Shown in pieces: positions 56,159-64,000 of a DNA stretch of 64,000 nucleotides (its first letter is position 1; each line of letters opens with the position of its first letter). Where the stretch lies: NCBI RefSeq assembly GCF_900096955.1, contig NZ_FMYL01000001.1, positions 310,001-374,000 of the forward strand, written 5' to 3'. The notes beneath the pieces are model-generated. The model did no database searches. It was not told where the DNA came from and was given only the letters and a program-made list of their open reading frames with translations. The DNA comes from Acinetobacter boissieri (GTDB lineage Bacteria; Pseudomonadota; Gammaproteobacteria; Pseudomonadales; Moraxellaceae). The translations under genes were made by a program, and so were the position numbers.

Positions 56159-56950
56159 ATGAGTAAATCAATTCTAATTACAGGTGCTGCAAGTGGTTTT
56201 GGAAAGATTGTTGCATTTGATTTGGCAAAAAAAGGGCACAAAGTGATTGCAACTGCGGAAGTTTATCCTCAGGTAAGTGATCTCATTCGTGAAGCTAAAA
56301 AGTTGGGCATAAAATTAATTGTAGACAAATTAAATGTAACTGATAAGCGTGATATTGATTATATTGTAGATAAATATGATGTCGATATTCTGATTAGCAA
56401 TGCAGGAATTATGGAGGGTGGGCCAATTGCTGAGCAACCTTTAGACTTAATTCGTTATATGTTTGACGTTAATGTGTTTGGTGGATTGCAACTCTCGCAG
56501 GGCTTTATCAAAAAGTGGGTCGAGCAAAAAAAAGCAGCTAAAATTGTATTTACAACATCAATGGGTGGACTTTGGACCGTACCTTATGTTGCAGCTTATT
56601 GCGCTTCTAAGCATGCCATGGAATCTATCGCAGAAGGCATGAAAACTGAACTCACTCCATTTAATATTAAAATCGCAACTTGTAATCCAGGTGTGTTTGA
56701 GACAGGATTTAATGACCGCGGCGTTGATACGATTTTTCGTTGGTATAATCCTGAGAAAAACTTTACTCCGCCTTCAGTTTTTGACGAAACAGCAGAATCA
56801 CTGAGTAACCAATTAGACCCTCAAGCTATGGCGGATGCTATTGTCAATGTGGCTCTAGACGATAACTCCAACTTTAGAAATGTACATCCAAAGGAAACTG
56901 AAGACTACATTAAACAACTACAAGCCGATGCTTGGATTGCGAAAAGCTAA
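56159..56950 (+). CDS. Short-chain dehydrogenase/reductase (SDR)
   Basis: 263 residues, classical SDR. TGAASGFG (8-15) is the coenzyme loop, NAG (81-83 region) and the catalytic Ser/Tyr-x3-Lys (TSMGGL, YCASK) are present. It uses NAD(P) to oxidise or reduce an alcohol or ketone; the substrate is unknown. It starts a three-gene group with a GlcG-like protein and an AraC regulator, all in the same direction. A good start and ribosome-binding site (AGGAAG) are seen. Confidence 0.88.
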   Translation: MSKSILITGAASGFGKIVAFDLAKKGHKVIATAEVYPQVSDLIREAKKLGIKLIVDKLNVTDKRDIDYIVDKYDVDILISNAGIMEGGPIAEQPLDLIRYMFDVNVFGGLQLSQGFIKKWVEQKKAAKIVFTTSMGGLWTVPYVAAYCASKHAMESIAEGMKTELTPFNIKIATCNPGVFETGFNDRGVDTIFRWYNPEKNFTPPSVFDETAESLSNQLDPQAMADAIVNVALDDNSNFRNVHPKETEDYIKQLQADAWIAKS

Positions 56951-57017
56951 ATTAATCCATTCAGAGCACAGATATTAGATCTGTGCTTGACAATTTATAC
57001 AAATGGGAATAATAAAC

Positions 57018-57407
57018 ATGACCTATAATGAAGCTTTGAATGCATTAAATAGGGCAAAAGCAAAGGCAAACGAGCTCGAGATACCTGTCACTATTGCGGT
57101 AGTTGATCTTGGAGGGCATTTATTGGCATTAGCGCGCCTAGATAGTGTATACGGGGTTGTTGACTTTGCAATAAAAAAAGCAAAAACAGCAATCATGTTT
57201 GGTGTGGATAGTGAGACTATGGGCACTATTATTAGTCACGCAGAAGTACATGGTTATGGTATGCTTAACAGTAACGGTGGGCTCTTTACCGTTGCCGGTG
57301 GTGTAATAATTAAAGACGAAACAGGAAAGATTATCGGCGCAATTGCTTCATCTGGTGGCACTCCTGAACAAGACAAAGAAATTGCGCTTGCTGGTGCACA
57401 TTTTTAA
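57018..57407 (+). CDS. GlcG/HbpS family protein
   Basis: 129 residues from the ATG at 57018 (an ATG five codons earlier has no ribosome-binding site). Fold: VTIAVVDLGGHLLALARLD, then MGTIISHAEVHGYGMLNSNGG, and GAIASSGGTPEQDKEIALAGA. The family includes heme-binding HbpS and GlcG of unknown role. Lies between SDR and AraC genes, so a shared catabolic or stress use is possible. Confidence 0.82.
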   Translation: MTYNEALNALNRAKAKANELEIPVTIAVVDLGGHLLALARLDSVYGVVDFAIKKAKTAIMFGVDSETMGTIISHAEVHGYGMLNSNGGLFTVAGGVIIKDETGKIIGAIASSGGTPEQDKEIALAGAHF

Positions 57408-57417
57408 ACTAACCAAA

Positions 57418-58248
57418 ATGCTTATTAAGATGGAAACAAAAGTAGAGATTATATTTGATAAGCTTGTATACTCCTGTGCATTTCAACAGCATAGGGGGTT
57501 CGAAGAATTTATATCCGAACATTTCTTAGGGCTGCAGCTCTCAGGCGAGACACATGCTTTTGATGCTGATGGGAAACACACAGTCATTCAAGAAAATTCC
57601 ATTGTCTTCGTGAAAAAAAATCAACTGATACGGACTATAAAGTATCCTTCTTTATCAGGTAAATATCAATTTGTTTCCATCATTTTAGATCAAGAGGCTC
57701 TTCGCCAATACGCAATTGAAAATAAAGTAGTACTAGAAAGTCAGCATGAAATACAACAAATATTCTTTTTAAAACAGAATGACTTCCTTCACTCGTACTT
57801 TCTTTCCTTAAGTCCATATATTAATAAGAGTAAAAAGGCCACTCCCAGATTAGCAGAATTAAAAATTAAAGAAGCTATTGAGATTCTCCTTCAAATTAAC
57901 CCTAATCTAAAATACGCTTTATTTGACTTCTCGGAACCATTTAAAATTGATCTTGAAAAATTTATGAATCAAAACTATATGTTTAATGTGTCGGTGGAAG
58001 CTTTTGCCAAATTAACGGGTAGAAGCATTTCTGGATTTAAACGTGATTTTGCAAAAATTTTTAATACAACACCCAAAAGATGGTTAAAAGAAAGACGCTT
58101 AAAAGAAGCTTTTTATCGTATTAAATATAAAAAAGAGAAGCCTATAGACTTTTATCTCGACTTAGGTTTTGAAAACATATCTCATTTTTATTTTGTTTTT
58201 AAACGAAAGTTTGGGCTCACCACTTCAAAGCTATTAAATGAAAATTAA
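57418..58248 (+). CDS. AraC family transcriptional regulator
   Basis: 276 residues from the ATG at 57418; an ATG at 57430 is also possible and a longer in-frame start lies inside the preceding gene. N-terminal sensor part with a cupin-like feel, C-terminal double HTH: FAKLTGRSISGFKRDFAKIFNTTPKRWL and the second helix pair KPIDFYLDLGFENISHFYFVFKRKFG. It starts 10 bases after the GlcG-like gene, making it likely the regulator of the SDR-GlcG pair. DNA-binding, cytosolic. Confidence 0.85.
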   Translation: MLIKMETKVEIIFDKLVYSCAFQQHRGFEEFISEHFLGLQLSGETHAFDADGKHTVIQENSIVFVKKNQLIRTIKYPSLSGKYQFVSIILDQEALRQYAIENKVVLESQHEIQQIFFLKQNDFLHSYFLSLSPYINKSKKATPRLAELKIKEAIEILLQINPNLKYALFDFSEPFKIDLEKFMNQNYMFNVSVEAFAKLTGRSISGFKRDFAKIFNTTPKRWLKERRLKEAFYRIKYKKEKPIDFYLDLGFENISHFYFVFKRKFGLTTSKLLNEN

Positions 58249-59030
58249 ATCGCATTTTATTACATCAAATTTAAGGCTAATCCAAATTTACTTTAGGTTG
58301 GTTTGTTATTCTTTCATATCTATTGGATAGACAAAAAAACGATAGTTAATAAAAGTCTTTTACAATTTTATCTCAATCTACTATAAAACTACCACTTTAA
58401 TAACTTTTCTCTGTACTAAAAAACCATCAAAGACAATGCTTTAAGGGTTTATCCTATCACCAGTGAATGATCTATTTGATGAGTATTCAGCAATTTGCAT
58501 TAGTGCTTATGACAGACAATAAGCGCCAGTACTTATGAATAAATTCAGCCACGCTAGCTGTAGGTAAAAACTAACGTATTTCCAAGCATAAGTTTTTATT
58601 TGCAAATGCAACTTACGGTAAATGTTCTACGGGGTGGTTCTTTGGCTGTAAGTTACATGTGGTAATGAACACATCATGAGATATGGTGAGTACAGCATTA
58701 TCGAATAGGCATATCGCTAATATTAAAAAATAGTAGAAGCACTAGTTGAGAGGTTTAAAGCAAGAATCTATACAAATCTTAGCTAGATTAGCCAAAGCCT
58801 CATAGAGAAAATGAAGTTGCAAGAAATTGATTTAGTCACCTACTATCAAAAAAATATGAAAACAATAACAATGCAATTATCTAAGACAGATCAACACTAT
58901 TTGAGGCAATGAAATAAGATCGAAATACTATTCAGTTTACTAAAAGGTCAATACAACTGAATAGAGGTATTCAAGGATATTTGTCTGGAATCTATACCTC
59001 TTTATGTACATATCAGATCTTCTATAGAAA
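58249..59030. other. Gap of about 800 bases dominated by a decayed IS
   Basis: No intact gene. The left 200 bases are AT-rich without a recognised signal. The rest holds the IS982-like remnant given separately. No clear terminal inverted repeats or target duplications could be found by eye. Confidence 0.6.
58480..59020 (+). pseudogene. Decayed IS982-family transposase
   Basis: Fragments in different frames match IS982-type transposase order: LMTDNKRQYL, KHKFLFANATYGKCSTGW, FFGCKLHVVMNT, KMKLQEIDLVTYYQKNMK, and LSKTDQHYLRQ followed by KIEILFSLLKGQYN (compare the typical GWFYGFKLH and IETVFSQLK motifs). At least four stop codons and several frameshifts interrupt it, so it is dead. It is the only clear IS sequence near the accessory genes here. 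Confidence 0.7.
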
Positions 59031-59067
59031 TAAGCCGAAGCATTCAAAGAGTGAATGCTTCGGCTTA
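59031..59067. terminator. Perfect 16-bp hairpin after the amino-acid binding protein gene
   Basis: TAAGCCGAAGCATTCA / TGAATGCTTCGGCTTA with a 5-base loop, 18 bases past the minus-strand stop. The T-run after it is short (TTTC), so it may be a terminator or 3' stabiliser. Confidence 0.75.
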
Positions 59068-59085
59068 AACAAGATTCAGGTTTAA

Positions 59086-59949
59086 TTAGGATTTTTTCTG
59101 AGCTTGCGCCATAAATGTTTTAATTTCATCAGCTGTGGGTGCAATCAAGTCATACTTTTTAATGAGCGCATCATACTCTCCAGAGGCTTTCATTTTTTCT
59201 AAGCCATCTTGAATACGGTTATATGTGGCGGTATCCCCTTTACGCACCACAATGCCACCAATAAATGGAAAGAATTGCTCGGTCGATGTAATTTCTACAC
59301 GATTATTGAGTTTTTTAACTGCCGTTTTGGCCACACTGGTGTCGTCATATTGCGCATCTGCGGCTTTAGCAAGCACAGCTTGAATCGCTTGTGGCGACGT
59401 ATCAAACTCTCGTACTGTAATCGCCGCTTTTCCTTTTGCAATACAACTTTCTTTAGAGATCTTATTCAACTGATCTGGAAACAGTGAGCCTTTTTGTGTT
59501 GCAATGGTTTTACCACATAAATCATCACGGACTTTCGGTTTATAGGCAGAGTCACTCAATACAACAACCGATTCTGTCGACTTAAAATAAGGGATCATAT
59601 CTACTTTCATCAGTCGCTCGGGGGTAATGTACATACCTGAAATGACTGCATCAAATTTATTTCCCTCTAAACCAGGAATAAGATTAGAAAAACGTGTATC
59701 TACAAAATCTACAGTGGCATTTGATGTCTTAAAAATTTCACTCATCAAATCAATATCAAAGCCTGCAGGCTTATTATCTAACATATACTCAAATGGAGGA
59801 AACGTCATATCTGAGCCGACTTTAATGACTTGTGCTACGTCAGACTTCGTATCTTTTGGTGCCGAAACTTCTGTTTTCCCACATGCAGTCAACCCACTGA
59901 CCAATAACATGGCCAACAACGGACTTAAACGTTTCGTTAAGACATGCAT
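59086..59949 (-). CDS. Polar amino-acid ABC transporter substrate-binding lipoprotein
   Basis: 287 residues. Lipobox LTAC (Cys23), then a family-3 solute-binding fold: FPPFEYMLDNKPAGFDIDLM, GLEGNKFDAVISGMYITPER, GKTIATQKGSLF, and the C-terminal VVRKGDTATYNRIQ. Binds an amino acid or opine-like ligand in the periplasm, tethered to a membrane. No permease or ATPase gene is next to it, so partners would be elsewhere. It is near the M20/RidA catabolic genes and the class II aldolase gene, though those are separate transcripts. Typical signal region; start at the ATG. Confidence 0.86.
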   Translation of the reverse strand: MHVLTKRLSPLLAMLLVSGLTACGKTEVSAPKDTKSDVAQVIKVGSDMTFPPFEYMLDNKPAGFDIDLMSEIFKTSNATVDFVDTRFSNLIPGLEGNKFDAVISGMYITPERLMKVDMIPYFKSTESVVVLSDSAYKPKVRDDLCGKTIATQKGSLFPDQLNKISKESCIAKGKAAITVREFDTSPQAIQAVLAKAADAQYDDTSVAKTAVKKLNNRVEITSTEQFFPFIGGIVVRKGDTATYNRIQDGLEKMKASGEYDALIKKYDLIAPTADEIKTFMAQAQKKS

Positions 59950-60122
59950 AAAGACTCTCCGAGTAATAATTTGATTTAATACCGCACTTCATGACTTAAT
60001 TTATACGGAACTTAAACTAAAAAAGTAATTTTGAAATTCTTATGTAGGGTTACTAAAAATCCGATGCAAACTTTTATCAAAAAGCACATAAAATAATAAA
60101 CAATACGAAACGGAATAAAAAA

Positions 60123-60845
60123 ATGGACGAAAAACAAATACGAATTGATTTGGCTGCGTGCTTTCAATTATTTGCCAAACTCGGTATGCATGAAGCCGTT
60201 GCCAATCACTTTAGTGCTGCTGTATCAAAAGATGGTAAAAAATTTCTAATTAATCCAAAATGGAAGCATTTTTCAACCATTCAGCCGAATGATTTAATTT
60301 TAGTCAATGCTGATAATGAAACGCTTTTTGATCATCCACATATTGATACCACTGCATTGGCCATACATGGTCAAATTCATCAGTTACGCCCAGATATTCG
60401 CGTGGTGTTACATCTCCACCCTATTTACACCACGGCAATTGCTTGTCTTGAAAATCCTCAGATTTTACCTATTGACCAAAATACAGCCCGTTATTTTAAT
60501 CGTGTTGCCTATGACGAACACTACGGTGGTATGGCAGATTCAAAAGCGGAAGGACATCGCCTCGCCCAATTACTCAAAGATAAAAAACGCTTAATGATGG
60601 GCAATCATGGTGTACTGATTGGCTCACACTCCATTGGTGTGGCTTTTGATGATATGTACACGATAGAACGTGCTTGCCAAATTTTATCTATTGCTTATGC
60701 AACACAACAACCCCTTAAAATACTCAGTGATGATGTGGCCGAAAAAACTGCCCTCGATTGGGAAAGTATTGAAGACTTTAGTGAAGCCCATTTTGAAGAG
60801 ATGAAAAATATGCTGATACAAGAAAATGTGCTTAGATCAAACTAA
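60123..60845 (+). CDS. Class II aldolase/adducin domain protein
   Basis: 240 residues. Zinc-site histidines are in HLHPIYTTAIA (about 98) and in the MGNHGVLIG loop. This is the class II aldolase/L-fuculose-phosphate aldolase-like domain. Such proteins include aldolases, epimerases and decarboxylases; the substrate here is not known. It is divergent from the substrate-binding lipoprotein gene with 170 bases between, and may use its ligand's product. Confidence 0.83.
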   Translation: MDEKQIRIDLAACFQLFAKLGMHEAVANHFSAAVSKDGKKFLINPKWKHFSTIQPNDLILVNADNETLFDHPHIDTTALAIHGQIHQLRPDIRVVLHLHPIYTTAIACLENPQILPIDQNTARYFNRVAYDEHYGGMADSKAEGHRLAQLLKDKKRLMMGNHGVLIGSHSIGVAFDDMYTIERACQILSIAYATQQPLKILSDDVAEKTALDWESIEDFSEAHFEEMKNMLIQENVLRSN

Positions 60846-60864
60846 AGCATTTTTATGCCAAGTT

Positions 60865-60903
60865 TTTTGCTTAAGAGAAGCCGATAACCCTCCTTAAGCA
60901 AAA
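60865..60903. terminator. Hairpin after the aldolase-like gene
   Basis: TTTTGCTTAAG / CTTAAGCAAAA (60865-60875 with 60893-60903) with a 17-base loop, about 20 bases after the stop. No strong T-run. Likely a weak terminator. The remaining bases to the next gene hold no supported frame. Confidence 0.5.
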
Positions 60904-61142
60904 TTCAGGTTAAAAAACTAAAACCCTTTATTAGGTATCTTGTCTTTTAATCCTACAAAGTTATGTGGGTACTTTTTAAATACGCTACTTAAAAGTTGCT
61001 GTACTTATATATAATTAAAAAATTAAAAATATAAGACAATTTAAAAATGAGTGATGGCTTATCTAAAAAACGTCCACGCATAGTTAAAATCATTTATATT
61101 TAGGTACATATCTCTACTTAAATCATTTCAGTTACTTTTATT

Positions 61143-62135
61143 ATGCAAAAAAAACAGCGTGTATTACTGTACTTCCTCATCATCAATATTTCTTATTTTT
61201 GGGCTATAGGCCATGCTCAAAACAGTATAAACAACTCAAAAAATAACCTTGCTTATTCAGATCAAGCATCATCTGCATATATATCCGGCTTAAACTATTT
61301 GGGTGGTCGTGGCGTTGCAGTAGATAAACAAAAAGCGATGATATTTCTCACTCAGGCAGCAGAGTACGGCATTGCAAAAGCACAATATATGGTAGGTACT
61401 GCATATCTTCACGGTGATGGTGTCGTTCAAAGCAACCAAACTGCTATCTATTGGATAGAAAAAGCAGCATTACAAAATGACTCAGAAGCACAGTATGCTA
61501 TGGGAGTTGCATATGCTTTAGGGCATGGGGTAGAAAAGAATCAATCCAAAGCAGTGTATTGGTACGAAAAAGCTGCCGAGCAAAATGATGATTTAGCACA
61601 GTTCAACCTTGCCTTAATGTATCAACATGGTCAGGGTGTTACACAAAATGATGCTATTGCTGTGCAATGGTTAGAAAAATCTGCCGCGCAAGGTCTTGCA
61701 GATGCACAGTTTAATTTAGGAATCATATATTCAAATGGATCAGTGGTTACAAAAGATGAAGAAAAAGCCTCACAACTATTTGAAAAAGCAGCCGTGCAAG
61801 GTCTTGCAGAAGCCCAATTTAATCTATCAATAGCATATATGAAAGGTAGCGGCGTACCACAAAATTTAAGCCTTGCTATGCAATGGCTAAAACGTTCTGC
61901 TGAGCAAGGTTGTGTTAACGCTCAAATTCTATTAGCAGGTCAGTATTCAACAGGTACTCACATTAAACAAGACCCTAGTCTTGCTCGCCAATGGCTAGAA
62001 AAAGCAGCTGAAAAAGGCAATCCAGATGCTCAAGCTTATTTAGCACAGATGTATGAACAAGGTTATGGTGGCAGTAAAGACCCCATAAAAGCACAGTATT
62101 GGCGTAATCAATTCAACCAAAAACCATTCTCTTAA
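61143..62135 (+). CDS. Sel1-repeat (TPR-like) exported protein
   Basis: 330 residues. A signal-like N-terminus (hydrophobic 8-25, cut near GHAQ-NS) is followed by about seven Sel1 repeats of 36 residues, each with A-x-x-Y-x-x-G and a GxGV turn (YLHGDGVVQSN, YALGHGVEKN, YQHGQGVTQND, and so on). Sel1 proteins are protein-protein scaffolds in the periplasm or outer membrane; some help effector use or stress response. No partner is visible beside it. It converges with the urt operon with a 19-base gap. Confidence 0.88.
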   Translation: MQKKQRVLLYFLIINISYFWAIGHAQNSINNSKNNLAYSDQASSAYISGLNYLGGRGVAVDKQKAMIFLTQAAEYGIAKAQYMVGTAYLHGDGVVQSNQTAIYWIEKAALQNDSEAQYAMGVAYALGHGVEKNQSKAVYWYEKAAEQNDDLAQFNLALMYQHGQGVTQNDAIAVQWLEKSAAQGLADAQFNLGIIYSNGSVVTKDEEKASQLFEKAAVQGLAEAQFNLSIAYMKGSGVPQNLSLAMQWLKRSAEQGCVNAQILLAGQYSTGTHIKQDPSLARQWLEKAAEKGNPDAQAYLAQMYEQGYGGSKDPIKAQYWRNQFNQKPFS

Positions 62136-62154
62136 AGGGTTATACATACACCCG

Positions 62155-62853
62155 TTAAATCGCCACTAAATCTTTAATTCCCTTAGCTGGCATGTCTGCA
62201 CCCAAACCTTCTGCAACCACTTGCCCACGTGACATGACGGTATAGTGGTCTGCAATTTCTTCAGCAAAATCATAAAATTGCTCTACCAATACAATTGCCA
62301 TATCGCCATTGTCTGCCAGTTTACGAATTACTCGGCCAATGTCTTTAATAATGGATGGCTGAATCCCCTCGGTCGGTTCATCTAAAATCAGCACACTCGG
62401 TTCAGAAGCCAACGCTCGAGCAATGGCCAGTTGTTGCTGTTGCCCACCTGATAAATCTCCTCCACGGCGGTGCTTCATTTCATCTAATACAGGGAAAATT
62501 TCGTACAAATGGCTAGGTACTTTTTTAGTTTTCGCCCCTGAAAATTTAGCCATGCCAATTAAAATATTTTCTTCTACCGTAAGCGTTGAAAAAATATCAC
62601 GCCCTTGTGGTACATATGCCATCCCTGCTCGTACACGCTGTTCAGGACTCATTTTAGAAATATCTTTACCATTGAGCAAAATCTCACCCGACTTAATGGG
62701 TAAAATACCCATCAAGCACTTCAAAAAAGTGGTTTTACCTACGCCATTTCGTCCCAAAACTACAGAACACGCACCAATCTGGGCAGTAAAAGAGACATCT
62801 CTTAAAATATGACTACCACCATAAAACTGGTTAATTTGTTTTACTTCTAGCAT
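62155..62853 (-). CDS. urtE: Urea ABC transporter ATP-binding subunit UrtE
   Basis: 232 residues, ABC ATPase: Walker A GRNGVGKTT, LSGGQQQQLAIARAL signature, Walker B VLILDEPTEG. The N-terminal MLEVKQINQFYGGSHILRDVSF and overall size match LivF/UrtE type. Encoded after urtD with eight bases between. With UrtA-D it imports urea (or short amides) at the inner membrane. Confidence 0.9.
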   Translation of the reverse strand: MLEVKQINQFYGGSHILRDVSFTAQIGACSVVLGRNGVGKTTFLKCLMGILPIKSGEILLNGKDISKMSPEQRVRAGMAYVPQGRDIFSTLTVEENILIGMAKFSGAKTKKVPSHLYEIFPVLDEMKHRRGGDLSGGQQQQLAIARALASEPSVLILDEPTEGIQPSIIKDIGRVIRKLADNGDMAIVLVEQFYDFAEEIADHYTVMSRGQVVAEGLGADMPAKGIKDLVAI

Positions 62854-62861
62854 GATCTCTC

Positions 62862-63686
62862 CTAACGCCCTAAGTACTTTTCAATGACCTCTTCATTGGC
62901 TTGAACTTCAGCCAACGTGCCTTCGGCAAGGATTGCCCCTTGTGCAAGTACCGTCACTTTTTCACTAATGGTGTCAATAAAACTCATGTCATGTTCAACC
63001 ACCACCAAGGTGTGATTCTTTTTCAGCTCTAAACACAACTCTGCAGTACGCTCTGTTTCGGCATCGGTCATACCTGCCACAGGCTCATCGAGCAAAATCA
63101 GTTTTGGGCGTTGCATTAACAACATGCCAATTTCTAACCATTGTTTTTGACCATGTGACAATAGTCCTGCCGGCTTATGAATAAACTCTTGCAAACGAAT
63201 TTGCTGTAATGACTCATCTAAGGCCAATTGTGCATCTGCACTCAGTTTACGAAATAAGCTTTTTTTCACGCGCTTATCTTTAGGTGCGGCTAAGAGTAAA
63301 TTTTCCATGACAGTAAAATTTTCAAAGACCGTTGGCTTTTGAAATTTACGCCCAATGCCAGACTCTGCAATTTGTTCTGTACTCATTTTAGCTAAGTTAT
63401 AATTTTGTCCAAAAAAAGCAGTACCTTCAGTGGGACGTGTTTTTCCGGTAATCACGTCCATCAGTGTGGTTTTTCCTGCGCCATTGGGGCCAATAATACA
63501 GCGTAACTCACCTTCTTGAATGTATAGCGATAAGTCATTTAAAGCCCGGAAAGCATCAAACCACACGCTGACATTTTCTAAATATAACGCCACGCCATGA
63601 GTAAAATCAGGCCCTGTTTGTTTCGGGCGAGCGTACTGCTCACCTACTTGACCACCGTGTTCAATGTCTTTTTCTATATTTGACAT
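62862..63686 (-). CDS. urtD: Urea ABC transporter ATP-binding subunit UrtD
   Basis: 274 residues, ABC ATPase. Walker A GPNGAGKTT within GELRCIIGPNGAGKTTLMDV, a UrtD hallmark (LivG differs). Signature LSHGQKQWLEIG and Walker B LILLDEPVAG. An N-terminal extension of about 30 residues precedes the domain. ATG overlaps the stop of urtC (TAATG). Works with UrtE on the inner membrane. Confidence 0.92.
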   Translation of the reverse strand: MSNIEKDIEHGGQVGEQYARPKQTGPDFTHGVALYLENVSVWFDAFRALNDLSLYIQEGELRCIIGPNGAGKTTLMDVITGKTRPTEGTAFFGQNYNLAKMSTEQIAESGIGRKFQKPTVFENFTVMENLLLAAPKDKRVKKSLFRKLSADAQLALDESLQQIRLQEFIHKPAGLLSHGQKQWLEIGMLLMQRPKLILLDEPVAGMTDAETERTAELCLELKKNHTLVVVEHDMSFIDTISEKVTVLAQGAILAEGTLAEVQANEEVIEKYLGR

Positions 63687-64000
63687 TAGCGGTCTCCCTT
63701 TTTAAAACGCTCAAATACACCAATAATGCCTTTGGGTAAAAAGATCGTAACCACAATAAATAGTGCACCTAAAATGAGTAGCCATGCTTCGGGATATGCC
63801 ACGGTAAAGTAGGTTTTCATACCGTTAATCATACCTGCACCTAAAATTGGCCCAATGAGTGTGCCACGACCACCCGACGCAACCCATACAGCAATTTCAA
63901 TCGAGTTCACAGGGCTCATTTCACTCGGGTTAATAATGCCCACTTGTGGTACATACAATGCCCCTGCAACACCTGCAATGACTGCCGATAAAATCCAAGC
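63686..64000 (-). CDS. urtC: Urea ABC transporter permease UrtC, C-terminal part
   Basis: Only the last 104 or so residues are in the window; the gene continues past the right edge. The frame holds AVWVASGGRGTLIGPILGAGMINGMKTYFT and a final hydrophobic helix, typical of the C-terminus of UrtC (LivM-type). Any start inside the window would be artificial. It is translationally coupled to urtD (TAATG). Confidence 0.85.
   Translation of the reverse strand, partial: AWILSAVIAGVAGALYVPQVGIINPSEMSPVNSIEIAVWVASGGRGTLIGPILGAGMINGMKTYFTVAYPEAWLLILGALFIVVTIFLPKGIIGVFERFKKGDR

Overview
The window looks like a chromosome segment of a gammaproteobacterium of the family Moraxellaceae, most likely Acinetobacter or a close relative. 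The DNA is AT-rich. The evidence is the mix of families and gene orders: gamma-type gshA, a ribBA-like gene followed by ribH-nusB-thiL-pgpA, glmU-glmS, phoB-phoR, serB divergent from a YtjB-like gene, and a Slam outer-membrane secretion gene beside a Slam-type surface lipoprotein. This is inference from protein character, since no rRNA or tRNA gene is present. I see no tRNA, rRNA, CRISPR array or prophage.

Layout. 1-5.2 kb is an accessory patch behind a yqiA-like esterase. It holds a two-gene BcgI-like (type IIB) restriction-modification system, a 34-residue lipoprotein gene, and a stand-alone TnpB gene with a leaderless-type promoter, a long perfect palindrome and an odd RuvC-II motif. 5.2-15.5 kb is core: dsbB, gshA, a small lipoprotein, a DUF445 protein, a methionine-type aminotransferase, a MATE pump, free Met-R-sulfoxide reductase, phoB-phoR and a small anchored protein. 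15.9-20.1 kb is a surface and secretion island: a lipoprotein with ten 11-residue helical repeats and a TbpB-like C-terminal barrel, its likely exporter Slam, and an omptin protease. 20.2-24.4 kb is a transporter-fused hybrid histidine kinase and a convergent LuxR-type regulator (MxtR/ErdR or CrbS/CrbR type). 24.9-44.8 kb is mostly housekeeping: mscS, rsmE, waaA, an old-yellow-enzyme gene with an ArsR regulator, psd, a sulfurtransferase, pncB, dtd, serB, a GST, riboflavin genes, nusB, thiL, pgpA, glmU and glmS.

45-59 kb is accessory again. It has a secreted GH28 polygalacturonase, a Bacteroidetes-type AIR synthase gene broken by one in-frame TGA and preceded by a nested inverted repeat over its ribosome-binding site, and a RidA/DUF1028/LysR/M20 operon divergent from an FAD monooxygenase. 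It also has a 2-hydroxyacid dehydrogenase, an SDR-GlcG-AraC group, a decayed coding remnant and a decayed IS982-type transposase. 59-64 kb has an amino-acid binding lipoprotein, a class II aldolase-like protein, a Sel1-repeat protein and the end of a urea ABC transporter operon (urtC partial, urtD, urtE).

The strongest candidates for unusual biology are the hendecad-repeat lipoprotein/Slam/omptin island, the TnpB variant with its palindrome, the 24-bp coding repeat in the linker of the restriction specificity subunit, and the interrupted foreign purM with its structured leader.
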